Made by a program: the position numbers and the translations under genes
Shown here: positions 50,858-59,059 of the stretch, piece by piece
How the letters are laid out: each line of letters begins with the position of its first letter
Position numbering within the stretch: the stretch's first letter is position 1
Notes under the pieces: generated by a model
Databases searched by the model: none
What the model saw: the letters and a program-made list of their open reading frames with translations, nothing else
What the model was told of the DNA's origin: nothing
Source: JBFLXB01 sp964570625
GTDB lineage: Bacteria; Nitrospirota; Nitrospiria; 2-01-FULL-66-17
DNA length: 64,000 nt
Assembly: GCA_964570625.1 (NCBI GenBank)
Contig: CAZMYW010000022.1
Span: forward strand, 1-64,000
Reading direction: 5' to 3'

Positions 50858-51802
50858 ATGCGCGCCACCTTTCAAGTCCAGAAGTTCGACCCCGAAACCG
50901 ACGACGGCCCACGCTTGCGCGAGTATCATCTCGACGTGGCATGGCGCGGGAACACCGTCCTCGACGCGCTCTTTCAAATCAAACACGAGATAGACGGCTC
51001 GCTGACCTTCCGCGCCTCGTGCCGGAGCGCGATCTGCGGGTCCTGTCCGATGGTCATCAACGGCCGCGAGCGGCTCGCCTGCCAGACACTGGTCGCCGAC
51101 GAAATCGACCACTACGGGCGGGTGGAGGTACGGCCGTTGCGACAGATGCGGGTCATCAAAGATCTGGCCGTGGAACTCGCTCCCTTCTGGAACAAAGTCC
51201 GCGCCATCACGCCGTACCTGACCCCGAAGCCCGATCGCGAACACGCGGTGTCCCCCCGAGGCGGCGAAGACGGATTCCACAACGTGGACGCCTGTATCTT
51301 GTGCGGGGCGTGTGTGTCGGCCTGTTCGAGCCTGGAGGTCTCGCCGGGGTTTCTGGGACCGGCCGCGCTGGCCAAGGCGTATCGGTTCGTTGCCGACCCG
51401 CGCGAGGGTGGGACGAGCGATCGATTGGAGGCACTGACCCGAGAACACGGGATCTGGGATTGCGTACGGTGCAATCTGTGCGTCGAGGTGTGCCCCAAAG
51501 ACGTGAAACCGATGGAGGCGATCATCCGTCTGCGCCGCGAAGCGCTGCGAACGGGTGTGACCGATCACCCCGGCGCCAGACACATCACCGCGTTCATGGA
51601 GATCGTCAAACACGAAGGCCGGCTCAACGAGGCGCGAATGCCGGTGGCCATGGTGTGGCCGAACCTGCGGCGGATGCTCGCCATCGTTCCCCTCGGACTC
51701 AGGATGTTCCTCAAGGGAAAAGTCCCGGGGTGGTTTCAGCGGCCGATCTCCGGCATTCGGGAAATTCGGCGATTGTTCGAGGCCAGGGAGACGTCGAAAT
51801 GA
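50858..51802 (+). CDS. sdhB: Succinate dehydrogenase/fumarate reductase iron-sulfur subunit
   Basis: A 314-residue SdhB/FrdB protein. The [2Fe-2S] ligands are CRSAICGSCPM and LACQT in the N-terminal ferredoxin domain, followed by CILCGACVSACSS and CVRCNLCVEVCPKD for the remaining clusters. It carries electrons between the flavoprotein SdhA and the membrane or SdhE side. The C-terminal extension after residue 230 (LRRMLAIVPLGLRMFLKG) is longer than in E. coli. The stop overlaps the HdrB-like gene as ATGA. No SdhA gene is in this window. Confidence 0.92.
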   Translation: MRATFQVQKFDPETDDGPRLREYHLDVAWRGNTVLDALFQIKHEIDGSLTFRASCRSAICGSCPMVINGRERLACQTLVADEIDHYGRVEVRPLRQMRVIKDLAVELAPFWNKVRAITPYLTPKPDREHAVSPRGGEDGFHNVDACILCGACVSACSSLEVSPGFLGPAALAKAYRFVADPREGGTSDRLEALTREHGIWDCVRCNLCVEVCPKDVKPMEAIIRLRREALRTGVTDHPGARHITAFMEIVKHEGRLNEARMPVAMVWPNLRRMLAIVPLGLRMFLKGKVPGWFQRPISGIREIRRLFEARETSK

Positions 51803-52683
51803 AATACGCGTTCTACACCGGGTGCGCGGCCAAAGGCGCGTGCCCCGAATTGTATCAGTCGGCGGTGAAAGTGGCCGGGTTGCTGGGTATCGAGTTGGAT
51901 GAGATGAAGAGCGCGGCATGTTGCGGCGCGGGAGTGATCCAAGAAGGCGACCCTGACCTGGGCCTGGCGATCAACGCACGGACATTCGCCCAGGCGGAAG
52001 CCAAAGGCCTGCCGATGCTGACCATTTGCGGGACCTGCCAGGGCGTGTTGTCGAGCGCGAACAACACGCTCAAGGAGGACCCTGCCGCGCGCGACCGAGT
52101 CAACGCCATGTTGGCGCCCGACGGCATCGCGTACCAGGGCACCGTCGACGTCAAACACTTTCTCTGGGTGTTGATTCAAGACGTGGGGCTGTCGAACCTT
52201 CGTCAGGCGGTCAAGCGTTCGCTGGCGGGGCTCCGCGTCGCGCCGTTTTACGGGTGTTATATCCTGCGCCCTTCCAAGAACCTGGGATTCGACGATCCGA
52301 ACAACCCGACGTCGTTGGAGGAATTGATCATCGCGTTGGGCGGGGAGCGCATCGATTATAGCGGCCGGATCAAGTGCTGCGGCTTTCCGCTCGCGTTGGA
52401 GAACGAACCGATGGCGCTGGCCATGGGCGGAAACGCCATCGCCGAGGCGAAGCGCGAGGGCGCGGACTGCATGGTCACGCCGTGCCCGCTGTGCCACATG
52501 AGTTTGGACATCTACCAGGAACGCGCCGGCAAACAACGGGGTGAACGCCTGGATATGCCCGTGTTTCACCTGCCACAACTCGTGGGTCTGGCCCTCGGCC
52601 TCTCCGAGCAGGATCTGGGGTTGTCGCGGCACATGGTGCCGGTGGCCAAGGCCATGAAGGCACTCGCGTCACCGACCTCGTAA
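51799..52683 (+). CDS. HdrB-like CCG-domain subunit (SdhE of type-E succinate:quinone reductase)
   Basis: A 294-residue protein with two CCG domains: the first has AACCGAG and CGTCQ, the second KCCGFPL and TPCPLCHM, each arranged as Cys...CCG...CxxC. This is the heterodisulfide-reductase B fold, used as SdhE in type-E succinate dehydrogenases and as part of TfrB in thiol:fumarate reductase. Coupled to sdhB by an ATGA overlap, it probably forms the membrane-associated electron outlet of an SdhABE(F)-like complex. A true heterodisulfide function is less likely because no HdrA or HdrC is near. Confidence 0.87.
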   Translation: MKYAFYTGCAAKGACPELYQSAVKVAGLLGIELDEMKSAACCGAGVIQEGDPDLGLAINARTFAQAEAKGLPMLTICGTCQGVLSSANNTLKEDPAARDRVNAMLAPDGIAYQGTVDVKHFLWVLIQDVGLSNLRQAVKRSLAGLRVAPFYGCYILRPSKNLGFDDPNNPTSLEELIIALGGERIDYSGRIKCCGFPLALENEPMALAMGGNAIAEAKREGADCMVTPCPLCHMSLDIYQERAGKQRGERLDMPVFHLPQLVGLALGLSEQDLGLSRHMVPVAKAMKALASPTS

Positions 52684-52723
52684 GGTAGTCCGTATCGCGG
52701 CGCAAGCCGCCGCCCTGGTTCCC

Positions 52724-52753
52724 TTGCAGAAGGCCGTGAAAGTGGGCTAAGAT
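52724..52753 (+). promoter_or_regulatory. Sigma70 promoter of the malate dehydrogenase gene
   Basis: TTGCAG (52724-52729) and TAAGAT (52748-52753) are 18 bases apart. The ATG at 52752 lies inside the -10 box, so translation must start further on, at 52770 or 52776, from a leader of about 10-16 bases. Confidence 0.6.
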
Positions 52754-52769
52754 GCGTGCTCTTGGCGTC

Positions 52770-53714
52770 ATGGGGATGGGACGACGCAAAATCAGCGTGA
52801 TCGGGGCCGGCAACGTAGGCGGAACCACCGCCCAACGGTTGGCGGAGCGCAACCTCGGGGATATCGTGTTGCTGGATATCAACGAAGGACTGGCCCAAGG
52901 CAAAGCGCTCGACATCATGGAGTCGGCGCCGATCGAGGGATTCGACGTCCGGGTGACCGGAACCGCGAACTACGATGAGACGGCAGGGTCGCACCTGGTC
53001 GTGATCTCTTCGGGGGTTCCGCGTAAGCCGGGGATGAGCCGCGACGATCTGCTCCGCATCAACGCGGAAATCGTGCAGACCGTGGTCCGCGAGGTGGCCA
53101 AACGCTCACCCCAGACGATTCTTCTCATTGTGTCCAATCCACTCGACGCGATGACGTACGTCGCGTTTCGCGAAAGCGGCTTCCCGAAGGAGCGGGTGAT
53201 GGGCATGGCGGGCGCCTTGGACGCGGCGCGCCTGCGCGCGTTCATCGCGATGGAGCTGGGCGTGTCCGTGGACAATGTGCATGCCTTGGTGCTCGGCGGC
53301 CACGGCGACACGATGGTGCCCCTCATGCGATACACCACGGTGAACGGCATTCCGGTGGATCAATTGATCGCTCCCGATCGCATCGAGGCGCTCGTCAAAC
53401 GCACGCGCGAAGGCGGCGCGGAGATTGTGAATCTCCTGAAAACCGGCAGCGCGTTCTACGCGCCGTCGGCGGCCGCGGTCGAAATGGCGGAGGCGGTGTT
53501 GGCCGACCGCCACGCGGTGATTCCGAGCGCGGTATATTGCACCGGCGAATACGGCATCCACGGTTTGTTCGTGGGCGTTCCGGCCCGACTCGGCGCGCAG
53601 GGCGTGGAGTCGATCGTTCAGGTGGACTTGTCAGCCTCCGAACGCAGCTTGCTCGAACGGTCCGCCGCCGCGGTCCGAGAACTGTGCGACAAAGTTGACG
53701 CCGGCCGAAAATAG
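52770..53714 (+). CDS. mdh: Malate dehydrogenase, lactate-dehydrogenase-like type
   Basis: A 314-residue NAD-dependent enzyme that interconverts malate and oxaloacetate. The Rossmann motif is ISVIGAGNVGGTTAQ, with the NAD-selective acidic residue in LLDINEG. Substrate residues are SGVPRKPGMSRDDLL (arginines), SNPLDAMTY, and the catalytic His in VLGGHGDTMVPL. This is the LDH-like MDH found in many bacteria using the reductive TCA cycle. ATG 52770 or 52776 is favoured by the promoter position. It follows sdhB-sdhE, so three C4-acid enzymes or subunits cluster here. Confidence 0.92.
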   Translation: MGMGRRKISVIGAGNVGGTTAQRLAERNLGDIVLLDINEGLAQGKALDIMESAPIEGFDVRVTGTANYDETAGSHLVVISSGVPRKPGMSRDDLLRINAEIVQTVVREVAKRSPQTILLIVSNPLDAMTYVAFRESGFPKERVMGMAGALDAARLRAFIAMELGVSVDNVHALVLGGHGDTMVPLMRYTTVNGIPVDQLIAPDRIEALVKRTREGGAEIVNLLKTGSAFYAPSAAAVEMAEAVLADRHAVIPSAVYCTGEYGIHGLFVGVPARLGAQGVESIVQVDLSASERSLLERSAAAVRELCDKVDAGRK

Positions 53715-53902
53715 GAAAAGTTTTGTCCCAGAAGGGCGGAGCCGTGAGTCGATCCCGGCGACACGCCCGTGTGAACGTGAGAGAACGCCTGTGGCATCGA
53801 GTTTGCTTGAATATCCACGTGAAGCGGTCTTATTCGCACGCGATGGTTTCGCCGGAACCCGTGTCGGGTTGGGTTCCGAGAAGGCCGCTCCCGGAGACGG
53901 GA

Positions 53903-54100
53903 ATGGATTGTCCGCGGTGTCATGGCCATATGGCCTACGACGATTTTCAAGACCTGAACGACGACACCGGCGAACTCTCGTTTTCGGGCTGGCGGTGTAT
54001 GATCTGCGGAGAAATTCTCGACGCGGTGATCGCGTCAAACCGGACCAACCGCACCACCCCCTTGCAGAACCGCAACCGCAAGTTCCTGTCGTCTCGCTAA
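53903..54100 (+). CDS. Small zinc-ribbon protein (65 residues)
   Basis: A short protein with two CxxC knuckles, MDCPRCHGHM and WRCMICGEI, spaced for one zinc ribbon, then a polar tail (RTNRTTPLQNRNRKF). ATG 53903 has GGAG upstream; the frame is open to 53723, but that part has no recognisable content and is basic. I do not recognise a named family. Its place between mdh and a NuoF-like gene gives no clear function; it may bind nucleic acid or a protein partner. Confidence 0.6.
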   Translation: MDCPRCHGHMAYDDFQDLNDDTGELSFSGWRCMICGEILDAVIASNRTNRTTPLQNRNRKFLSSR

Positions 54101-54145
54101 CAAGGGCGTCTTCCCCCTCCCGAGTCGTCTAGGGAGCGAACACCC

Positions 54146-55444
54146 GTGTCCGTGACCACGATTCTCCTTGAAGGCGTCCCGCCCGGAGGCACACTGGACC
54201 TTGCGGCGTACGAAAGCCTCGGCGGCTACCAGGCGCTTCGGAAGGCCGTGGCCGGTCTGGCCCCGGCCGACATCGTGGAAGAGATCAAGCGATCCGGTTT
54301 GCGAGGCCGCGGGGGCGCAGGATTTCCGACCGGCAAGAAGTGGGAGATGGCGCTCGCCAAGCGCGGCCGGGTGAAATATGTCTGTTGCAACGCGTCTGAA
54401 GGCGAGCCCGGCACGTTCAAGGACCGTCATCTCATCAGGGCCAACCCGCATTTGCTCATTGAGGGAGTGGTCCTGGCGGCGTATACCGTGGGGGCGGATG
54501 AAGCCTACATTTTCCTGAAAGGGAAGTTTCACGAGGAACACCGCGTCCTGGCGTCCGCTCTGGACGCGGCACGCCAGAAGGGGTATTGGGGAGCGTCGGT
54601 GCTCGGCTCGTCCTTCGGGGTCACGATCCACTTGTTCCGCGGCCCGGACGCCTATATCGCCGGCGAAGAAACCGCGATGCTGGAGTCGATCGAGGGCAAA
54701 GCCCCGCGGCCGCGGCAGAAACCGCCGTATTACCCGATCCAGTACGGTCTGTTCGGGCTGCCCACGCTGGTCAACAACGCCGAAACCCTGGCCAACATTC
54801 CCAAGATCGTGCTGCGAGGCGGAGCCTGGTTCGCCGGCCTGGGGCCTCCGACCAGTCCGGGGACCATGCTCTTCAGTCTGACCGGTTCGGTAGTTCGACC
54901 CGGTGTGTACGAACTGCCGCTGGGGACACCGTTGCGGTCGCTGATATATGATGTCGGCGGCGGTATCCCGGATGGCCGAACCTTGAAGGCCGTGTTTCCG
55001 GGGGGGCCGTCTCAGACCGTGTTGACCGAGAAGGACCTCGATGTGCCGCTCGACTTCGATTCGCTCAAGCGCATTGGGTCCGGGTTGGGAACCGCCGGTG
55101 TCATGGTGTACGACAACCAGACGTGCCTGCTGCGCGTGGCGATCGGGTTCGCGCGCTTCTATCAAGAGGGATCGTGCCGCCAGTGTCCCCCGTGCGAGCT
55201 GGGTACCCAGAACATCGCCGACTTGCTGACCAAGATCGAAAACGGACAGGCGGCGCCGAAGGACGTGGATTTTCTCGTCCAGGTGTTCGGGCTGGTGAGG
55301 GGCCGTGGGTACTGCGACCTGGTGAGCAGCGCGGTGCGCTCGGCAGAAGGTACGGTCAAGCTTTTTCGCCAAGAATACGACACGCATCTCACCGGTCACG
55401 GATGTCCCTACCCCGTCGCCGCGGAAGCCCCAAAGGCCCTATAG
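54146..55444 (+). CDS. Stand-alone NuoF-family NADH/FMN iron-sulfur protein
   Basis: A 432-residue paralogue of NuoF. The NADH/FMN site is kept (GLRGRGGAGFPTGKKW, NASEGEPGTFKDR), and the [4Fe-4S] motif is GSCRQCPPCELG with a later Cys in GRGYCD. It is divergent from the operon copy (for example ASEGEPG for ADESEPG) and has no NuoE or NuoG partner beside it. Such orphans occur in formate dehydrogenases, bidirectional hydrogenases and bifurcating complexes. Nearby are sdhB, an HdrB-like gene, erpA and a ferredoxin, so an NADH-to-ferredoxin or disulfide function is possible. GTG start. Confidence 0.85.
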   Translation: MSVTTILLEGVPPGGTLDLAAYESLGGYQALRKAVAGLAPADIVEEIKRSGLRGRGGAGFPTGKKWEMALAKRGRVKYVCCNASEGEPGTFKDRHLIRANPHLLIEGVVLAAYTVGADEAYIFLKGKFHEEHRVLASALDAARQKGYWGASVLGSSFGVTIHLFRGPDAYIAGEETAMLESIEGKAPRPRQKPPYYPIQYGLFGLPTLVNNAETLANIPKIVLRGGAWFAGLGPPTSPGTMLFSLTGSVVRPGVYELPLGTPLRSLIYDVGGGIPDGRTLKAVFPGGPSQTVLTEKDLDVPLDFDSLKRIGSGLGTAGVMVYDNQTCLLRVAIGFARFYQEGSCRQCPPCELGTQNIADLLTKIENGQAAPKDVDFLVQVFGLVRGRGYCDLVSSAVRSAEGTVKLFRQEYDTHLTGHGCPYPVAAEAPKAL

Positions 55445-55486
55445 GCCTGGGGCCTCCCGTCCGAATGGCCTAGGACTCCTCGCTCA

Positions 55487-55516
55487 TTGACAGGGTTTCA
55501 GACCCGATGCTACGAT
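55487..55516 (+). promoter_or_regulatory. Sigma70 promoter of erpA
   Basis: TTGACA (55487-55492) and TACGAT (55511-55516) are 18 bases apart, about 66 bases before the erpA ATG. Confidence 0.6.
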
Positions 55517-55582
55517 ACCAACACTTTTCGAGTATTTTTTCCAGCCGTTTCAAGTAGATCGGCGACGACGCGAGGAGAACGC

Positions 55583-55906
55583 ATGTTGGTGATTACGGAG
55601 AAAGCCGGGGCCAAGATCAAGATGCTGTTGGCCGAAGAGAACAAGCCGCAGTTCGGTCTCCGGGTGTATGCCACGGGCGGGGGATGCCAGGGATCCCAGT
55701 ACGGAATGACGTTCGAAGAGCAGGCCAATCCCGACGACACGGTGGTCGAAGCGCACGGGGTGAAAGTGTTCATCGACGCGCAGAGTGCACCCATGCTCCA
55801 GGGTGTGGAAGTCGACTACGTCGACAGCCCGCAGGGATCTGGGTTTGCGATCAACAACCCGCACGCCAAGTCGTCTTGCGGGTGCGGTACTTCGTCCAAC
55901 GCGTAA
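55583..55906 (+). CDS. erpA: A-type iron-sulfur cluster carrier (ErpA/IscA/HesB family)
   Basis: A 107-residue carrier that delivers clusters to target enzymes, of which this window has many (NuoB-I, SdhB, aconitase). The three conserved cysteines are in GGGCQGSQ and, near the end, SSCGCGTSS. ATG 55583 has GAGGAG upstream and begins the normal sequence MLVITEKAGAKI; the open frame before it is leader sequence. The choice of erpA over iscA is by overall look and is uncertain. Confidence 0.85.
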   Translation: MLVITEKAGAKIKMLLAEENKPQFGLRVYATGGGCQGSQYGMTFEEQANPDDTVVEAHGVKVFIDAQSAPMLQGVEVDYVDSPQGSGFAINNPHAKSSCGCGTSSNA

Positions 55907-55916
55907 CGGCCTCGAC

Positions 55917-56084
55917 GTGGCAAGCGCTCGTTATCAATCGGCATGGGACAGCGAAGAACACGCGGTGGTGGATCGCCCGCGTCTGGATGCCGATGAGTTC
56001 TGCACCGCGGCGTGGCGCGAGTGGTTGACGGCGATGGTGGTGGTCGAGATGACGCGCTCTGAGACGCGCGTCTCGTGGCACTAA
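55917..56084 (+). CDS. Possible small protein of unknown function (55 residues)
   Basis: A frame from GTG 55917 to TAA 56084 starts 11 bases after erpA. It is acidic and tryptophan-containing (YQSAWDSEEHAVVDRP, FCTAAWREWLTAMVV) and does not resemble a known family. No clear ribosome site is present. It might be spurious; the case for it is the tight spacing after erpA. From 56085 to 56200 I see only the leader of the ferredoxin gene. Confidence 0.25.
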   Translation: MASARYQSAWDSEEHAVVDRPRLDADEFCTAAWREWLTAMVVVEMTRSETRVSWH

Positions 56085-56200
56085 CGACAGTGAATGTCGC
56101 CGCCCTGGGAGTGTCGGGGCATGGCGTCATGGTGTGACGGGTTTCCCGGCGGTAGGCAACGTGTCGGGTTGGCGGGACGACAACAGAAGGAGGAAGGCGT

Positions 56201-56548
56201 ATGTCGGTCAGGATTACTGAGGAATGTATTTCATGCGGGGCCTGCCTGCCAGAATGCCCGAATGAAGCGATTTTCGACAGCCGGGCCGCGGCCGAGGCTG
56301 CCGGATGGCACATCTCCGAGGGAGACGGAATGGCCGATGGCTTGTATGTCATCACCTATGATCGGTGCACCGAGTGTGTCGGCCACTACGACGCCCCGCA
56401 GTGCGCGGCGGTGTGCCCGGTGCCTGATTGCTGCATCTCGGATCCCCAATTTCCGGAAACGAAAGACGTGTTGCTCGATAAAGCGCGGCGTCTCAACCCC
56501 GACAAAGAGATCGATCCGAACAAGGTTTGGTCCGGCGTACGAGGGTAA
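56201..56548 (+). CDS. 2[4Fe-4S] ferredoxin, YfhL-like
   Basis: A 115-residue ferredoxin. The first motif is CISCGACLPECP; the second is CTECVGHYDAPQCAAVCP, with the long spacer between the second and third cysteines that marks the YfhL/Alvin ferredoxin class of low-potential proteins, and a C-terminal helix (EIDPNKVWSG). An AGAAGGAGG ribosome site precedes the ATG. It is likely an electron donor in biosynthesis or to reductive-cycle enzymes. A strong terminator follows 22 bases after the stop. Confidence 0.92.
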   Translation: MSVRITEECISCGACLPECPNEAIFDSRAAAEAAGWHISEGDGMADGLYVITYDRCTECVGHYDAPQCAAVCPVPDCCISDPQFPETKDVLLDKARRLNPDKEIDPNKVWSGVRG

Positions 56549-56570
56549 TCACAGCGCGAAGTCATGACGC

Positions 56571-56614
56571 GAGAGGCTGGGCGGGCATCGGTCCCGCCCA
56601 GCCTCTCGCCGTTT
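56571..56614 (+). terminator. Strong intrinsic terminator after the ferredoxin gene
   Basis: A perfect 15-bp stem, GAGAGGCTGGGCGGG (56571-56585) with CCCGCCCAGCCTCTC (56593-56607), has a 7-base loop and is followed by GCCGTTT. It lies inside a longer open frame of the next gene, which argues that the next gene starts after it. Confidence 0.7.
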
Positions 56615-56638
56615 GAAGCGTCGGAGGCGCCACGAGGA

Positions 56639-57253
56639 ATGTCGGCCTTTTCGCGGGACGAGGTGGAGTTTCTCAAACAGGCCGGACTGTTTGCGTGGAA
56701 GGAACGCCTCACGCTGCGGATCAAGACCGCCCTCGAAGACTTGCACGACGCGCTGAGCGCACGCGTGACCCCCGACCGGCTGCTGGCTCCTGCGGACATG
56801 GACTGGACGCGCTGGCAAGTCGTACGCGGCGAACGCTTCGAGGAACGCCCGTACGCGTACCTGGACTTCCCTCAGTATTTTTCCCGAGAAACCAAGTGGA
56901 CCTATCGCTCGATGTTTTGGTGGGGTGAAGGACTGTTTTTTGCGATGATTCTGGAAGGGAGCCTTCTCGATCGGTATCGGTCCAATCTCGACAAGGCATA
57001 CGCAGCTGTGGCGGACCAGGAACTCAGCTTATCGCTGGCCCAGACCCCCTGGGAGTGGCGCGCCGGAGGACCCAGTGTCCTTCCGATTCGAATGGACACC
57101 CGGGACGCGGTGATGTCCGCTGCGCGGAGCCGAACGATACTGAAACTCCAGCGTGCGGTGTCGCTTGATCGGCTTATTGAACCCGAGATGATCGTGCGGG
57201 AGGGAGTGAAAACATTCAGCCGGCTGTTGCCGGTAATTTCCAGGACCTCTTAA
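56639..57253 (+). CDS. Conserved-looking protein of unknown function
   Basis: A 204-residue soluble protein with no signal peptide or clear membrane span. It reads SAFSRDEVEFLKQAGLFAWK at the start, then an amphipathic helical region, an aromatic stretch (YAYLDFPQYFSRETKWTY) and SMFWWGEGLFFAMILEG. I do not recognise the family. The frame is open from 56564, but that part spans a terminator, so ATG 56639 (after ACGAGGA) is chosen. It stands alone before a repeat. Confidence 0.6.
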   Translation: MSAFSRDEVEFLKQAGLFAWKERLTLRIKTALEDLHDALSARVTPDRLLAPADMDWTRWQVVRGERFEERPYAYLDFPQYFSRETKWTYRSMFWWGEGLFFAMILEGSLLDRYRSNLDKAYAAVADQELSLSLAQTPWEWRAGGPSVLPIRMDTRDAVMSAARSRTILKLQRAVSLDRLIEPEMIVREGVKTFSRLLPVISRTS

Positions 57254-57268
57254 CTAGGCAGTAGTTGG

Positions 57269-57389
57269 GAGCCTGTTCAGGATGCGTCATATGCAAGGCG
57301 CCGCGAGAACCGGAGCGCAGCGTACTGAGTCGTACGTGAGCACCGGAAGCGCAGCGGCAACGCCGCAGATGACCATTCATGGACAGGCG
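57269..57389 (-). repeat. Dispersed repeat family A, short form (minus orientation)
   Basis: Read on the minus strand it starts GCGCCTGTCCATGAATGGTC directly at the TAG stop of the CBS gene and ends CATCCTGAACAGGCTC. The core CTTCCGGTGCTCACGTACG...CAGTACGCTGCGCTCCGGT is present. Confidence 0.85.
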
Positions 57390-57770
57390 CTAAAACTGGT
57401 TCTTGAAGTAGACCAGCAGATCCCGAACCGACAACACGCCCACCATCTTGCCTTCTTCCGTGATCACCAGGTGGCGGATCGAGCGCTCGCTCATCAGCGC
57501 ATTGGCTTCAACCGCGCTCTTTTTGATGTCGAGCGTGATGATCGGGCTGCTCATGACACGGTGGACGGGTTCGTGATCGATATCCAGACCTTCGGCCACG
57601 CCGCGCCGAACGACATCGGTCTCGCTGATGATCCCGATGTATTGCCCGCGTGATTCAACCAGCAACGACCCGACGCTTTTGTCCCGCATCAGGCGCGCGG
57701 CATCGCGGACCGAGGCGTCGCGGTCGACCGCTTTGATGTCGCGGGTCATGAGAACGGCGAGTGGAAGCAT
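57390..57770 (-). CDS. Two-CBS-domain protein
   Basis: A 126-residue protein made of two CBS motifs, roughly residues 5-62 (MTRDIKAVDRDASVRDAARL, GIISETDVVRRG) and 68-126 (MSSPIITLDIKKSAVEANAL, GVLSVRDLLVYF), which together form one Bateman module that binds adenine nucleotides. Stand-alone Bateman proteins act as energy sensors on partner proteins; no partner is evident here. It has its own good promoter. The stop codon touches a family A repeat. Confidence 0.9.
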   Translation of the reverse strand: MLPLAVLMTRDIKAVDRDASVRDAARLMRDKSVGSLLVESRGQYIGIISETDVVRRGVAEGLDIDHEPVHRVMSSPIITLDIKKSAVEANALMSERSIRHLVITEEGKMVGVLSVRDLLVYFKNQF

Positions 57771-57805
57771 ACGAAAGGCTCGAGGCCCGAGCGCTGAACG
57801 GCGGG

Positions 57806-57835
57806 ATTATACCGAGGTCAAAAGAACAGGGTCAA
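57806..57835 (-). promoter_or_regulatory. Sigma70 promoter of the CBS-domain gene
   Basis: On the minus strand TTGACC (57835-57830) and a perfect TATAAT (57811-57806) are 18 bases apart, giving a leader of about 30 bases. Confidence 0.7.
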
Positions 57836-57905
57836 GCCGTCGTCGGTCCGCTACAGACCGGTTGACAGACGAGAAAACAAGCCGCTATTCTCACCCGGAC
57901 TGAGG

Positions 57906-58442
57906 TCATTCATCGTGGTCCAACTCAACGTTCCAGTACAAGTAGTCTTTCCACACCGACGGCGTATGCGAAAGGCCGATCGTCATCGCGAGCGCCGGAT
58001 TCCACGCAGGCCTCACGGGCGTCTTGATCAACTTCATCCGCGCTTCACCGGGCGTGCGGCCGCTCTTGTGGTTGTTGCAGCGCCAACACGCGGTGACGAT
58101 GTTCTCCCAGTTCTTTCTCCCGCCCCGCGCGATGGGGACGACGTGATCGAAGGTGAGATCCTCGGTGCGAAATCGTTTGCCGCAATACTGACACTGGTAG
58201 TGATCGCGGATGAAAATGTTGGCGCGAGAGAACTTGACGCCGCGTCGGGCGGGTTCGATTCGCACCAGTTTGAGCAGACGGAGCACTGCGGGCAACGGCA
58301 GCGTGGCGGATACGCTGCGAATGCGCCGATCGTAGACTTCGAGGACCTCCACCTTCTCTTGCCACAGCAAGGTAATGGCTTTCTGCCAGTGGATGACCCG
58401 AAGGGGTTCGTACGTGGAGTTCAGCAGCAGGGCTTGTTCCAT
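57906..58442 (-). CDS. HNH endonuclease family protein
   Basis: A 178-residue protein. The N-terminal part (LLLNSTYEPLRVIHWQKAIT, LLWQEKVEVLEVYDR) is the usual lead of this broadly distributed HNH family. The HNH zinc module is complete: CQYCGKRF, the catalytic LTFDHVVPIARGG, and ACWRCNNHKSGRTP. It is a chromosomal, non-mobile member common in many phyla; it may act in DNA repair or defence, but the target is unknown. It has a good promoter of its own and no restriction genes beside it. Confidence 0.88.
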   Translation of the reverse strand: MEQALLLNSTYEPLRVIHWQKAITLLWQEKVEVLEVYDRRIRSVSATLPLPAVLRLLKLVRIEPARRGVKFSRANIFIRDHYQCQYCGKRFRTEDLTFDHVVPIARGGRKNWENIVTACWRCNNHKSGRTPGEARMKLIKTPVRPAWNPALAMTIGLSHTPSVWKDYLYWNVELDHDE

Positions 58443-58473
58443 CGACGCATCTCACTCGGGGTGCGTATCGTTC

Positions 58474-58502
58474 AGTCTACCAACTTTGGTGTTGACGTGC
58501 AA
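58474..58502 (-). promoter_or_regulatory. Sigma70 promoter of the HNH gene
   Basis: On the minus strand TTGCAC (58502-58497) and TAGACT (58479-58474) are 17 bases apart, with a leader of about 25 bases. Confidence 0.6.
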
Positions 58503-58531
58503 CGCGCGAACAGCCCCGCACCGGTCCGGCC

Positions 58532-59059
58532 GTGATCCGGTCTTACCGCGGCAAGGCTCCGCTCATCGACCCGACGGTCTACGTCGACCCGGGCGCTCAG
58601 GTCGTCGGGGATGTGGTGATCGGAGCTCAGTCCAGCGTCTGGTGCAACGCCGTGATACGCGGCGACGTCAACGTCATCCGCATCGGGGCCCGCACCAACG
58701 TCCAGGATCTCGCGATGCTGCACGTCACACGACGCACCGCGGCGTTGCACATCGGCGATGAGGTGACGGTCGGACACGCGGCGATTCTCCACGGCTGCAC
58801 GGTCAACAACCGGTGTCTGATCGGGATGGGTGCTATTGTCATGGACGGCGCTGTGATCGGGGAAGAATCGATCGTCGGGGCCGGGGCGCTCGTGACCGAA
58901 GGGACCGTGATTCCTCCCCGGAGTCTGGTGGTGGGAGTCCCGGCCGCGGTGCGACGAGGGTTGCGTCCGGAGGAGATCGCGTTTTTAGCCGAAAGCGCCG
59001 CGAACTACGTCGGCGATGCGGCCGACTATCGAGCCGAGCCGCCGACCACCCAGCGGTAG
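58532..59059 (+). CDS. Gamma-class carbonic anhydrase family protein
   Basis: A 175-residue left-handed beta-helix protein of hexapeptide repeats (DVVIGAQSSVWCNAVIRGDV, IGEESIVGAGALV). The zinc-binding histidines of gamma carbonic anhydrases are in MLHVTRR and TVGHAAILHGC, and the Arg of VIRGDVN is kept. It may hydrate CO2 or be a YrdA/PaaY-type relative. It starts with GTG, and its 3' end overlaps the convergent serine hydrolase gene by 34 bases. Confidence 0.9.
   Translation: MIRSYRGKAPLIDPTVYVDPGAQVVGDVVIGAQSSVWCNAVIRGDVNVIRIGARTNVQDLAMLHVTRRTAALHIGDEVTVGHAAILHGCTVNNRCLIGMGAIVMDGAVIGEESIVGAGALVTEGTVIPPRSLVVGVPAAVRRGLRPEEIAFLAESAANYVGDAADYRAEPPTTQR

Noticed and set aside
51799..52683. True methanogen-type heterodisulfide reductase
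   Set aside because: The HdrB fold is present, but there is no HdrA or HdrC, and the gene is coupled to sdhB, which points to the type-E succinate dehydrogenase role.
54146..55444. Hydrogenase or formate dehydrogenase diaphorase subunit
   Set aside because: No hydrogenase, formate dehydrogenase or NuoE-like gene is nearby, so only a general NuoF-family call is supported.
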